Positions 54,655 to 63,941 of a stretch of DNA of 64,000 bases are shown here, in pieces. Each line of letters opens with the position of its first letter. Within the stretch, counting starts at the first letter, position 1. This stretch comes from Rhizobium ruizarguesonis (GTDB lineage: Bacteria; Pseudomonadota; Alphaproteobacteria; Rhizobiales; Rhizobiaceae): assembly GCF_012349115.1 (NCBI RefSeq), contig NZ_PQIG01000066.1:57074-121073 (forward strand), read 5' to 3'. The position numbers and the translations under genes were made by a program. The notes below the pieces were generated by a model that ran no database searches, was not told the DNA's origin, and saw only the letters and a list, made by a program, of their open reading frames with translations.

Positions 54655-57600
54655 ATGAACATCTCCAGATTCTTTGTCGACCGCCCGGTCTTTGCCGGTG
54701 TTCTTTCGGTCCTCATCCTGGTTGCCGGCTTGATCGGCCTGCGCGCGCTGCCGATTTCCGAATATCCGGAGGTCGTGCCGCCGTCGATCGTCGTGCGCGC
54801 CACCTATCCCGGCGCCAACCCGTCCGTCATCGCCGAAACGGTGGCGACGCCGCTCGAAGAGCAGATCAACGGGGTCGAGGGCATGCTCTACATGGCCAGC
54901 CAGGCGACGTCGGACGGCGTGCTCAACGTCACCGTCACCTTCAAGCTCGGCACCGACCCGGACAAGGCGCAGCAGCTCGTGCAGAACCGCGTTTCGCAGG
55001 CCGAACCGCGCCTGCCGGCGGAAGTCCGCGCGCTCGGCATTACGACAGTCAAGAGCTCGCCCAACTTCATCATGGTCGTCAACCTCGTCTCTGACGGGGG
55101 CGATCACGACATCACCTATCTTCGCAACTACGCGACCCTGAACATCAAGGATCGGCTCGCCCGCATCGCAGGCGTCGGTCAGGTACAGGTCTTCGGCGCC
55201 GGCGACTATTCCATGCGTGTCTGGATCGACCCACAGAAGGCCGCTGAGCACAATCTCGCCGCCAGCGACATCAGCAGCGCGATCAGCTCCCAGAACATCC
55301 AGGCCGCCGCTGGTATCATCGGCGCATCGCCAAGCCAGCCCGGTGTGGACCTGCAGCTCAACGTCAATGCCCAGGGTCGCCTGCGCACGCCTGAGGAATT
55401 TGGCAACATCATCGTCAAGACGGGCGCCAGTGGCGAGATCACCCGCCTTCGCGATGTCGCCCGCATCGAGCTCGGTGCTGCTGACTACACCCTGCGTTCG
55501 CTGCTCGACGGCAAGCCGGCCGTCGCCGTTGCTGTTCTGCAGGCGCCGGGTTCGAACGCGATCGAAATCGCGGACAATGTGAACGCGACCATGGATCAGT
55601 TGCAGCTCGCCATGCCTGCCGGCGTCAAGTACGAGATCGTCTACGATACGACGAAATTCGTGCGCGCCTCGATCGAGAAGGTCATCGACACGCTGCTCGA
55701 AGCCATTGCGCTCGTCGTCCTCGTCGTCATCCTGTTCCTGCAGACGTGGCGCGCCTCGATCATCCCGCTGATCGCGGTTCCGGTATCGATTATCGGCACC
55801 TTCGCGGTCATGTATGTCTTCGGCTTCTCGATCAACGCGCTCAGTCTGTTCGGCCTGGTGCTTGCGATCGGTATCGTCGTCGACGACGCGATCGTCGTGG
55901 TCGAAAACGTCGAGCGCAATATCGAACAGGGCTTGTCGCCGCGGGCCGCCACCTACAAGGCGATGAAGGAAGTCTCCGGTCCGATCGTCGCGATCGCGCT
56001 GGTGCTCGTCGCGGTCTTCGTGCCGCTCGCTTTCATCTCCGGCCTGTCAGGTCAGTTTTATCGCCAGTTCGCGCTGACGATCGCAATCTCGACCGTCATC
56101 TCGGCCTTCAACTCGCTCACCCTGTCTCCGGCGCTGGCAGCCCTTCTCCTGAAGGGCCATGATCAGCCGAAGGACTGGCTGACGCGGTTCATGGACGCCA
56201 TCTTCGGTTGGTTCTTCCGCGGCTTCAACCGTGTTTTCGGCGCGGGCTCGAATGCCTACGGCAAGGGTGTAGGTGGGCTCTTGTCGCGCAAGAGCATCGT
56301 CATGGTGATCTATCTGGCACTGGTCGGTGCGACCTACAGCCTGTTCAGCACGGTTCCGGGCGGCTTCGTGCCGTCGCAGGACAAGCAGTATCTGATCGGC
56401 TTCGCCCAGTTGCCGGATGCCGCAAGCCTTGACCGTACGGAGGACGTCATCAAGCGCATGACCGACATCGCGCTGGCGCAGCCGGGCGTTGCCAATGCGA
56501 TCGCCTTCCCAGGCCTGTCGATCAACGGCTTCACCAACTCCTCGAATGCCGGCATCGTCTTTGTGACGTTGAAGGACTTTGAGGAGCGCAAGACGCCTGA
56601 TCTCTCGGGTGGTGCAATCGCCATGGCGCTGAACCAGAAGTTCGGCGTCATCCAGGATGCCTTCATCGCCATGTTCCCGCCGCCGCCGGTCAATGGTCTC
56701 GGCACGACAGGCGGCTTCAAGCTGCAGATCGAGGATCGTGCGGGCCTCGGCAACCAGGCACTCGACGAGGCGACCAAGGCAGTGCTTGCAAAGGCCTATC
56801 AGACGCCTGAACTCGCCGGGCTGTTCTCCAGCTTCCAGATCAACGTGCCGCAGCTCTACGCCGATCTCGACCGTGCCAAGGCCGAGCAGCTCGGAGTTTC
56901 CGTCACCGACGTCTTCCAGACGCTGCAGATCTATCTCGGCTCGCTCTATGTGAACGACTTCAACGCTTTCGGCCGCACCTACAGTGTCCGTGTGCAGGCC
57001 GATGCGAAATTCCGCGCCCAGCCGGAAGATATCGGCCAGTTGAAGGTTCGTTCGGCATCGGGTGAGATGATCCCGCTTTCGGCCCTTCTGAAGGTGGAGC
57101 CGAGCACCGGTCCTGAGCGTGCAAACCGCTACAACGGCTTCCTCGCTGCCGACATCAACGGCGGCCCGGCACCGGGCTTCTCGTCCGGCCAGGCGCAGGC
57201 GGCAATCGAGAAGATCCTTCACGAAACGCTGCCTGCGGGCATCGACTTCGAATGGACGGATCTGACCTACCAGCAGATCCTTGCTGGTAACTCCAGTATC
57301 GTCGTCTTCCCGCTGGCTCTGCTGCTCGTCTTCCTGGTGCTGGCTGCCCAGTATGAGAGCCTGACGCTGCCGCTTGCGATCATCATGATCGTGCCGATGG
57401 GTGTTCTGGCTGCCTTGACCGGCGTCTGGCTCACCGGTGGAGACAATAACATCTTCACTCAGATCGGTCTGGTGGTGCTTGTCGGCCTATCGGCGAAGAA
57501 CGCGATCCTTATCGTGGAATTCGCCCGCGAACTGGAGTTCGAGGGAAGGACACCGCGGGAGGCCGCGATCGAGGCCAGCCGCCTTCGCCTTCGCCCGATC

Positions 57601-57855
57601 CTCATGACCTCGCTCGCCTTCATCATGGGCGTCGTGCCGCTCGTCGTCTCCACTGGCGCCGGCGCGGAAATGCGCGCGGCCATGGGTGTCGCGGTCTTCT
57701 CAGGCATGATCGGCGTGACCTTCTTCGGCATCTTCATGACGCCTGTCTTCTACGTGCTGCTGCGGCGGTTGACGGGCAACCGTCCGCTCGTCCAGCACAA
57801 GCCGGACGAACACAAGGAAGAAGAGGCGGAGGTCATCCGGCTCGCGGCGGAATAA
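54655..57855 (+). CDS. RND multidrug efflux pump (HAE1, MexF/BepG-like)
   Basis: The 1066-residue transporter opens with NISRFFVDRPVFAGVLSVL. The TM4 Asp pair is in AIGIVVDDAIVVVENVERNIEQG and the TM10 Lys in VGLSAKNAILIVEFARELE. The periplasmic porter domains are complete. It differs in many positions from the pump at 39224-42412 and so is a separate system. GGAGAGGG precedes the ATG. An intrinsic terminator with a UUCG loop follows. Confidence 0.95.
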   Translation: MNISRFFVDRPVFAGVLSVLILVAGLIGLRALPISEYPEVVPPSIVVRATYPGANPSVIAETVATPLEEQINGVEGMLYMASQATSDGVLNVTVTFKLGTDPDKAQQLVQNRVSQAEPRLPAEVRALGITTVKSSPNFIMVVNLVSDGGDHDITYLRNYATLNIKDRLARIAGVGQVQVFGAGDYSMRVWIDPQKAAEHNLAASDISSAISSQNIQAAAGIIGASPSQPGVDLQLNVNAQGRLRTPEEFGNIIVKTGASGEITRLRDVARIELGAADYTLRSLLDGKPAVAVAVLQAPGSNAIEIADNVNATMDQLQLAMPAGVKYEIVYDTTKFVRASIEKVIDTLLEAIALVVLVVILFLQTWRASIIPLIAVPVSIIGTFAVMYVFGFSINALSLFGLVLAIGIVVDDAIVVVENVERNIEQGLSPRAATYKAMKEVSGPIVAIALVLVAVFVPLAFISGLSGQFYRQFALTIAISTVISAFNSLTLSPALAALLLKGHDQPKDWLTRFMDAIFGWFFRGFNRVFGAGSNAYGKGVGGLLSRKSIVMVIYLALVGATYSLFSTVPGGFVPSQDKQYLIGFAQLPDAASLDRTEDVIKRMTDIALAQPGVANAIAFPGLSINGFTNSSNAGIVFVTLKDFEERKTPDLSGGAIAMALNQKFGVIQDAFIAMFPPPPVNGLGTTGGFKLQIEDRAGLGNQALDEATKAVLAKAYQTPELAGLFSSFQINVPQLYADLDRAKAEQLGVSVTDVFQTLQIYLGSLYVNDFNAFGRTYSVRVQADAKFRAQPEDIGQLKVRSASGEMIPLSALLKVEPSTGPERANRYNGFLAADINGGPAPGFSSGQAQAAIEKILHETLPAGIDFEWTDLTYQQILAGNSSIVVFPLALLLVFLVLAAQYESLTLPLAIIMIVPMGVLAALTGVWLTGGDNNIFTQIGLVVLVGLSAKNAILIVEFARELEFEGRTPREAAIEASRLRLRPILMTSLAFIMGVVPLVVSTGAGAEMRAAMGVAVFSGMIGVTFFGIFMTPVFYVLLRRLTGNRPLVQHKPDEHKEEEAEVIRLAAE

Positions 57856-57887
57856 ACGGAATTCAACCTTCCTTTGTCGGGTAAATC

Positions 57888-57911
57888 GGGCGGGAACTTC
57901 GGTTCTCGCCC
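57888..57911 (+). terminator. Intrinsic terminator with UUCG loop
   Basis: GGGCGGGAAC and GTTCTCGCCC form a 10-base stem with one G-T wobble around the stable tetraloop TTCG, 32 bases after the RND pump stop, followed by a moderately T-rich stretch. Confidence 0.7.
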
Positions 57912-57922
57912 GTATCGTTTTC

Positions 57923-57968
57923 AGAGCATGATGCCGAAAAGTGTGCGCGGTTTTCGGACGACATCATC
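57923..57968. repeat. Short palindromic intergenic repeat
   Basis: AGAGCATGATGCCGAAAAGTG continues with GCGGTTTTCGG and CATCATCC. CCGAAAA/TTTTCGG and ATGATG/CATCAT are nested arms. The left half occurs, inverted, at 47358-47392. Confidence 0.65.
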
Positions 57969-58070
57969 CGCATCTAAGGACACACCACAAAAATGGGTTA
58001 CGTCCGTCAAAACGGTTTGCAACGGTGGGCGAGGGGACTATCAAAGACGGACAACAGTTGGGAGGACTGA

Positions 58071-58982
58071 ATGACAGGTTCGAGAAAAGGTGATGAGAGC
58101 AGGCGGATCGCCCTTCTCGGCACCGGCCTGATGGGGGCGCCGATGGCTCGCCGGCTGCTTGGCGCGGGCTTTGCCGTCACCGTCTGGAATCGCGATCCCG
58201 GCAAGGCCGAGGCGCTTGCGGGAGACGGCGCGGTTCGCGCGAAAACACCGGCGGATGCCGTTTCAGGCGCCGATGTCGTCATCACCATGCTGACTAACGC
58301 CGAGGCGGTGAAGGACGTGTTGTTCGACCGTGGCGCGGCCGATGCGATGACGCCTGGTGCTACCGTCATCGACATGAGTTCGATTGCCCCGCATTTCGCC
58401 CGTGACCATTCGGCGAGGCTTGCCGAGCGCGGCGTCGATCACGTCGATGCGCCGGTATCCGGCGGCGTCGTCGGGGCGGAAGCCGGTACGCTCGCGATCA
58501 TGGCGGGTGGCGACGAGGACGTGATCGACCGGCTTGCGGATATCTTTGCGCCGATGGGGCGGGTGACCCGCGTCGGTCCGAGCGGTGCGGGCCAGCTTGC
58601 CAAGCTCGCCAACCAGCAGATCGTCGCGGTGACGATCGGCGCCGTCGCCGAAGCGATGATGCTGATCGAAGCGGGCGGCGGCTCGCCGGCGGCCTTCCGG
58701 GACGCCATTCGCGGCGGCTTTGCCGAGAGCCGCATCCTCGAACTGCACGGCAAGCGCATGGTCGAGCGGCAGTTTACCCCAGGCGGTTCGTCCAGCAACC
58801 AGCTGAAGGATCTGAATGCCGCCATGGAGACGGCCAAGACCCTGTCGCTGACGCTGCCGCTGACGGCGGCGGTGCATGCCGAATTCAGCGAATTCGTCGC
58901 CAATGGCAATGGCGAAAAGGATCACAGCGGCCTGCTCCTCCATCTCGAGGAGAAGAATGCCCGGCCGGGAGGAAAGCAGTGA
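58071..58982 (+). CDS. HIBADH-family NAD(P)-dependent oxidoreductase
   Basis: The 303-residue beta-hydroxyacid dehydrogenase has the N-terminal GTGLMGAPMARRL cofactor motif, DAPVSGGVVGAEAG, and GQLAKLANQ with the catalytic Lys. It is a paralogue of the GlxR-like protein at 23687-24562, sharing RILELHGKRMV and the ...NGNGEKDHSGLL end. It overlaps the downstream dehydratase (GTGA), so both act in one pathway on a sugar-acid-derived hydroxy acid. Confidence 0.88.
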   Translation: MTGSRKGDESRRIALLGTGLMGAPMARRLLGAGFAVTVWNRDPGKAEALAGDGAVRAKTPADAVSGADVVITMLTNAEAVKDVLFDRGAADAMTPGATVIDMSSIAPHFARDHSARLAERGVDHVDAPVSGGVVGAEAGTLAIMAGGDEDVIDRLADIFAPMGRVTRVGPSGAGQLAKLANQQIVAVTIGAVAEAMMLIEAGGGSPAAFRDAIRGGFAESRILELHGKRMVERQFTPGGSSSNQLKDLNAAMETAKTLSLTLPLTAAVHAEFSEFVANGNGEKDHSGLLLHLEEKNARPGGKQ

Positions 58983-60763
58983 CGGACAGCCATTCGCCGA
59001 AGCGGCGCCTGCGTTCGCAGGACTGGTTTGACAATCCCGATCATATCGACATGGCAGCGCTCTATCTCGAGCGCTTCATGAATTACGGCATCACGCCGGA
59101 AGAGCTGCGCTCCGGCAAGCCGATCATCGGGATTGCCCAGAGCGGCAGCGATCTCACGCCTTGCAACAGAGTGCATGTTGAGCTTGCCAAGCGGGTGCGC
59201 GACGGCATCCGCGACGCCGGCGGCATTCCGATCGAGTTTCCGACGCATCCGATCTTCGAGAATTGCAAGCGCCCGACGGCGGCACTCGACCGCAATCTCG
59301 CCTATCTCGGCCTCGTCGAAATCCTCTACGGCTATCCGCTCGACGGTGTCGTGCTGACCACCGGCTGCGACAAGACCACGCCTTCAGCGATCATGGCTGC
59401 TTCGACGGTCGATATTCCGGCGATCGTGCTCTCCGGAGGGCCGATGCTCGACGGTTGGCACGAGGGGGAGCTGGCGGGCTCCGGGACGGTGATCTGGCGG
59501 ATGCGGCGGAAATATGCGGCAGGCGAGATCGATCGGGAAGAGTTTCTTCAAGCGGCGCTCGACTCGGCTCCCTCTGTCGGCCACTGCAATACGATGGGCA
59601 CCGCTTCGACGATGAATGCGCTGGCCGAGGCGCTCGGCCTTTCGCTGACCGGCTGCGGCGCCATTCCGGCCGCTTACCGCGAGCGCGGCCAGATGGCCTA
59701 CCGCACCGGGCGGCGTGCCGTCGAGATCGTGTTCGAGGATCTGAAGCCGTCGGATATCCTGACGCGCGAGGCTTTCTTAAACGCCATCCGCACCAATTCG
59801 GCGATCGGCGGCTCGACCAACGCGCAGCCGCATCTGGCTGCGATGGCGAAGCACGCCGGCGTCGAACTCCATCCCGACGACTGGCAGGTGCATGGTTTCG
59901 ATATCCCGCTGCTGGCCAACGTCCAGCCGGCGGGCGCCTATCTCGGCGAGCGCTTCCATCGCGCCGGCGGCACGCCGGCGATCATGTGGGAACTGCTGCA
60001 GGCCGGCAAGCTCGACGGCAACTGTCGCACGGTGACGGGCAGGACGATGACAGAGAACCTACAGGGTAAGGAAGCACGCGACCGCGAGGTCATCAAGCCA
60101 TTCGCCGAGCCGCTGAAGGAGCGGGCGGGCTTCCTCGTTCTCAAAGGCAATCTCTTCGATTTCGCGATCATGAAGATGAGTGTGGTCTCGGAGGATTTTC
60201 GCCGGCGCTATCTTGAGGAACCCGGGCACGAGGGCGTCTTCAAGGGCAAAGCGGTGGTTTTCGACGGTTCCGAGGACTATCACAAGCGCATCAACGATCC
60301 CCAACTCGGCATCGACGAAAATACCATCCTCGTCATCCGAGGCGCCGGGCCGATCGGCTGGCCTGGTTCGGCTGAGGTCGTCAACATGCAGCCGCCGGAT
60401 CATCTCCTGAAGCGCGGCATCCGCAGCCTGCCGACGATCGGCGATGGCCGCCAATCGGGCACGGCAGACAGTCCCTCGATCCTCAACGCCTCGCCGGAAA
60501 GTGCCGCCGGCGGCGGCCTCGCCTGGCTTCGTACCGGCGATGTGATCTGCATCGACTTCAACCACGGGCGCTGCGACATGCTGGTCGATGACGCCGAGAT
60601 CGAACGGCGTAAAGGCGACGGCATCCCGCCGGTGCCGGCGGATGCGACGCCGTGGCAGCAGATCTACCGCCGCTCGGTTACGCAGCTGTCGGATGGTGCG
60701 GTGCTGGAGGGAGCGGCGGAATTCCGCCAGATCGCGAAAAATCCGCCGCGGCACAACCACTGA
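58979..60763 (+). CDS. IlvD/Edd-family sugar-acid dehydratase (L-arabinonate/xylonate type)
   Basis: The 594-residue enzyme starts at GTG with GGAGGAAAG upstream. The cysteines that bind the Fe-S cluster are in TPCNRVH (C62), TTGCDKTTP (C130) and VGHCNTMG (C203). Their spacing of 68 and 73 equals that known to me for the R. leguminosarum L-arabinonate dehydratase (C59, C127, C200). It should remove water from a pentonate or related aldonate to give the 2-keto-3-deoxy acid. No aldolase or KDG-type kinase is adjacent. Confidence 0.92.
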   Translation: MTDSHSPKRRLRSQDWFDNPDHIDMAALYLERFMNYGITPEELRSGKPIIGIAQSGSDLTPCNRVHVELAKRVRDGIRDAGGIPIEFPTHPIFENCKRPTAALDRNLAYLGLVEILYGYPLDGVVLTTGCDKTTPSAIMAASTVDIPAIVLSGGPMLDGWHEGELAGSGTVIWRMRRKYAAGEIDREEFLQAALDSAPSVGHCNTMGTASTMNALAEALGLSLTGCGAIPAAYRERGQMAYRTGRRAVEIVFEDLKPSDILTREAFLNAIRTNSAIGGSTNAQPHLAAMAKHAGVELHPDDWQVHGFDIPLLANVQPAGAYLGERFHRAGGTPAIMWELLQAGKLDGNCRTVTGRTMTENLQGKEARDREVIKPFAEPLKERAGFLVLKGNLFDFAIMKMSVVSEDFRRRYLEEPGHEGVFKGKAVVFDGSEDYHKRINDPQLGIDENTILVIRGAGPIGWPGSAEVVNMQPPDHLLKRGIRSLPTIGDGRQSGTADSPSILNASPESAAGGGLAWLRTGDVICIDFNHGRCDMLVDDAEIERRKGDGIPPVPADATPWQQIYRRSVTQLSDGAVLEGAAEFRQIAKNPPRHNH

Positions 60764-60921
60764 TCTTGAAGCTGCCGTCGACTGCAAGCCCTTTGATCCA
60801 AAAAGGGAAAGTCGTAACGAACAGTTCACCTAGTCATTAGTTCGGTGGTCAAGACAAGGCTTCATTAATGGCGGCCTGAGACCATATTGCCGTTATGTAA
60901 GCTTCTAAGGCTGGGACCGCG

Positions 60922-62712
60922 TTGCCAGAGAACAAAGCCACACGATCCGAACGAGAGTTTCAGGATCTTCTGCGTCGGCTCGAACTCGCTCTCGATGCAT
61001 CCCAGATTGGTGTCTGGGAGCACAGCATCGAGCAGGACGGGATCTTGTGGGATGCACAGATGCATCGCCTTTACGAGACTGGCGAGACCTGCCGGCTGGT
61101 GGCGGCATCGCTCTGGTCGAATGCCATCCATCCCGATGATCGCGAGCGGGCCGAACGCGACTTCGAGCAGGCGATCGCGACGCGCGGCGCCTATAACTCA
61201 CAATTCCGAATCGTGCTGCCGAGCGGCGAAATCCGTCATTTGCGTTCGCGAGCGCATTTCTATGTCGATGCGGGGGGGCTGCCCTCCTTCATCGGCGCCG
61301 AATGGGATGTGACGGCCGACGTACTGCTCAACGGGGAGCTGGCGCGGCAGAAGGTGGTGGCCGAGGCGCGGGCGCTGGCGCTCGAGGAAAGCAATGCGCG
61401 CATCGAGCATGTCGCCGATCACGACTATCTCACCGGCCTGCCGAACCGGCGCCTTCTCGACAAGCGGCTGGCGGAACTGCCTGCCGACAAGAGCATCACG
61501 ACGCTCGCGGTCCTGCATCTCGACCTCGACCAGTTCAAACAGATCAACGACAGCCACGGTCATGCGGCAGGCGACGTCGTTCTCAGGGCCGCAGCCCTTC
61601 GCATCACCGCTGCCATTCCTGTAAATGGTATGGTTGCCCGCGTTGGCGGCGATGAGTTTGTCATCGTGCTGGTCAATTTCACCGATCTCACTGAGCTGAA
61701 GCTGATCACCGAGGATCTCCAGCGCCGGCTGCGGAAGAAGATCCGCTTCGGCCAAGAGATGCTGCAATCCGGCGCCTCGATCGGCGTTTCCTGGAGCGGC
61801 GATCGGCGGGCTCGCAACTTGCTTGCCGAATCCGACCTGGCGCTCTACCAGGCCAAGAAGCTCGGGCGGAATCGCGTCGAATTCTTCACGCGGCAACTGC
61901 AGGAGGATCTGCGCTCCAAGCGTCGTCTCGCCGAAGAGCTGAAGCTTGGGCTGGAGCGCGGCGAGATCGTTCCCTATTATCAGGTGCAGCTCGACGCCCG
62001 GACGCGGGAAGTCATCGGCTTCGAGGCGCTGGCGCGCTGGAAACATCCCGAGAAAGGCGTGCTCGCCCCGGGGGTATTCCTGAAGATCGCCGATGAGCAC
62101 GGACTTGCGGCGGAGATCGACGCGGCGATCCTGAAAAACGTTCTCGAAGACCGGCTGTTCTGGCTGTTGCGCGGCCTTGCGGTACCGCGCATCGCCGTCA
62201 ATATCTCGGCGTCGCGTCTTGCTGATCCGGCGCTGCTCGACAAGCTGAGGAAACTCGATATCCCGCCCGGCGTGATCGTCTTCGAACTGGTGGAGACGAT
62301 TTTCCTCGACGACAGCGACGAAAAACTGCTCGATCATATCGGCGATATCAAACAGATGGGCATCGATATCGAGATCGACGACTTCGGATCGGGCCATGCC
62401 TCGCTCATCGGTCTCGTCAAGCTGCGGCCGAAGCGGCTGAAGATCGACCGGCAGCTCGTCACCGAAGTTGTCAGCTCTGCCGAGCAGCGGCGGGTGGTGG
62501 GTTCGATCGTGGAAATCGCCAAGGCACTCGATGTCGAGGTGATCGCCGAGGGCATCGAGACCGAGGCGCATGCCGTCGTGCTGGCGCAACTCGGTTGCGA
62601 CGGCCTGCAGGGTTACGCGTTCGGCTATCCCGCACCGGCGGCCGAGACAGGACGTCTTTTCTCATCGATAACGAGCGGGATTGAAAAGCAGAGGACCGCG
62701 ATGAGCAGCTGA
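60922..62712 (+). CDS. PAS-GGDEF-EAL cyclic-di-GMP protein
   Basis: The 596-residue protein starts at a TTG. An N-terminal PAS domain (about 19-133) is followed by a diguanylate cyclase domain with intact GGDEF (242-246), then an EAL phosphodiesterase domain with EAL (368-370), IDDFGSGHAS, the KIDR block and EGIETE, all conserved. Both activities are possible; bifunctional proteins often favour one depending on the sensor. No RxxD inhibitory site stands five residues before GGDEF. No membrane helix is visible, so it is cytoplasmic. It probably affects attachment and exopolysaccharide. Confidence 0.93.
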   Translation: MPENKATRSEREFQDLLRRLELALDASQIGVWEHSIEQDGILWDAQMHRLYETGETCRLVAASLWSNAIHPDDRERAERDFEQAIATRGAYNSQFRIVLPSGEIRHLRSRAHFYVDAGGLPSFIGAEWDVTADVLLNGELARQKVVAEARALALEESNARIEHVADHDYLTGLPNRRLLDKRLAELPADKSITTLAVLHLDLDQFKQINDSHGHAAGDVVLRAAALRITAAIPVNGMVARVGGDEFVIVLVNFTDLTELKLITEDLQRRLRKKIRFGQEMLQSGASIGVSWSGDRRARNLLAESDLALYQAKKLGRNRVEFFTRQLQEDLRSKRRLAEELKLGLERGEIVPYYQVQLDARTREVIGFEALARWKHPEKGVLAPGVFLKIADEHGLAAEIDAAILKNVLEDRLFWLLRGLAVPRIAVNISASRLADPALLDKLRKLDIPPGVIVFELVETIFLDDSDEKLLDHIGDIKQMGIDIEIDDFGSGHASLIGLVKLRPKRLKIDRQLVTEVVSSAEQRRVVGSIVEIAKALDVEVIAEGIETEAHAVVLAQLGCDGLQGYAFGYPAPAAETGRLFSSITSGIEKQRTAMSS

Positions 62713-63092
62713 ACCGGCTGATTCGTCAGCGGGTGGCCGTCGTCGTGCCTGGTTGCAACAACGTCCTTGCCGGGTCGCGGAGGTGTTTTCTGCCGAAATG
62801 CTCTCCTCGCCGTTCAAATCGCGCAGGCGCTATTTTTTCGGCGCGTCATTTTATTCGCATCGGCAGGAAGATAATTGGCGCGCAAGTAATTTTCTTGAGC
62901 TTGCAACGGCATTGTTTCATGGTAATGCGGAAACGAAGATTTCTGCATTGCATCGAAAAATGATTATACGCGTCATCAAGTCCATGAACGCGGCTCTCCA
63001 TCATTCGCAGGTGCAATCGGGGAGCTGGGACCTGACAATTGCTTTGCCGTTGCCGGGATGGACTTGCGGGACATTCAATCTGGGAAGGTCGC
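62713..63092. other. Intergenic region without recognisable gene
   Basis: These 380 bases contain only short open frames on both strands with no family resemblance or good starts. The middle, about 62820-63000, is more AT-rich. It should include the promoter of the following gene; I see no clear dyad or terminator. Confidence 0.4.
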
Positions 63093-63941
63093 ATGAATTC
63101 GGAATTTGCCGTTCGTTCGATGCGGCCCGGCGAACTGGAACTCGTGCTCGAATGGGCGCGTCAGGAGGGCTGGAACCCCGGCCTCGACGATTCGCTTGCG
63201 TTCCTCGAGGCCGATCCATCAGGATTTTTCGTCGGCTCTATCGGTGAAGTCCCCGTCGGCTCGATCTCGGTCGTCAAATATGGCGAGAGTTTTGCCTTCC
63301 TGGGCCTCTACATCGTCCATCCCGATTTCCGCGGCAAGGGTTACGGCAAGGCGATCTGGGCGGCAGGCATCGCCAGTGCGGGAGACCGCACGATCGGTCT
63401 TGACGGCGTCGCCGCACAGCAGGACAACTATCGCAAGGCCGGCTTCGAACCCGCCTATTCCACCATTCGCTACGGCGGCGTCGCCAACTCCTTGCCTGTC
63501 TCGACGCTTGTCGCGCAACCGGTGCTGGATTCGCGTCTCGAGGGATTGCAGCGCTATGATTCGGCGATTTTTCCGCAGCCGCGGGATGCATTCCTCACCT
63601 CCTGGTGCACTGGCCGCAAGGGTCGCCGTTCGGCGGTGGTGCGCAAGAGCGGCAAGATCCGCGGTTACGGCACGATCCGCCGCTGCTACGAGGGCTACAA
63701 GATCGGCCCGCTCTTTGCCAACGATGCCGATAGCGCTGCAGCGCTGCTTGCCGAATTGATCCCCGAGGCGAAGGGGGCCGCGGTCTTCATCGATATTCCC
63801 ACGGCGAACCACGAGGCAGTCGCGCTTGCCGAAGGGCTCGGTCTTCAACCGGTGTTCGAGACGACACGCATGTATCGCGGGCCGGCGCCGGCGATCCCGC
63901 TGAAGCACGTCTTCGGCGTGACGACGCTGGAACTCGGTTAG
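63093..63941 (+). CDS. GNAT-family acetyltransferase, two-domain
   Basis: The 282-residue protein starts at ATG 63093 with GGAAGG five bases upstream. The N-terminal GNAT domain has the acetyl-CoA loop in YIVHPDFRGKGYGKAIW (R-G-x-G-Y-G) and continues to LDGVAAQQDNYRKAGF. The C-terminal half (from about 150) has the second GNAT-like fold found in the YitH/HolE-type family, with GYKIGPLFANDADSAAALL. The substrate is unknown. The window ends 59 bases later. Confidence 0.88.
   Translation: MNSEFAVRSMRPGELELVLEWARQEGWNPGLDDSLAFLEADPSGFFVGSIGEVPVGSISVVKYGESFAFLGLYIVHPDFRGKGYGKAIWAAGIASAGDRTIGLDGVAAQQDNYRKAGFEPAYSTIRYGGVANSLPVSTLVAQPVLDSRLEGLQRYDSAIFPQPRDAFLTSWCTGRKGRRSAVVRKSGKIRGYGTIRRCYEGYKIGPLFANDADSAAALLAELIPEAKGAAVFIDIPTANHEAVALAEGLGLQPVFETTRMYRGPAPAIPLKHVFGVTTLELG

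Noticed and set aside
61198..62589. 463-codon minus-strand frame opposite the GGDEF-EAL gene
   Set aside because: All cyclic-di-GMP motifs are on the plus strand; this frame has none.
62733..63247. Open frames before the GNAT gene
   Set aside because: No motif, no good start, and they run out of frame into the acetyltransferase gene.
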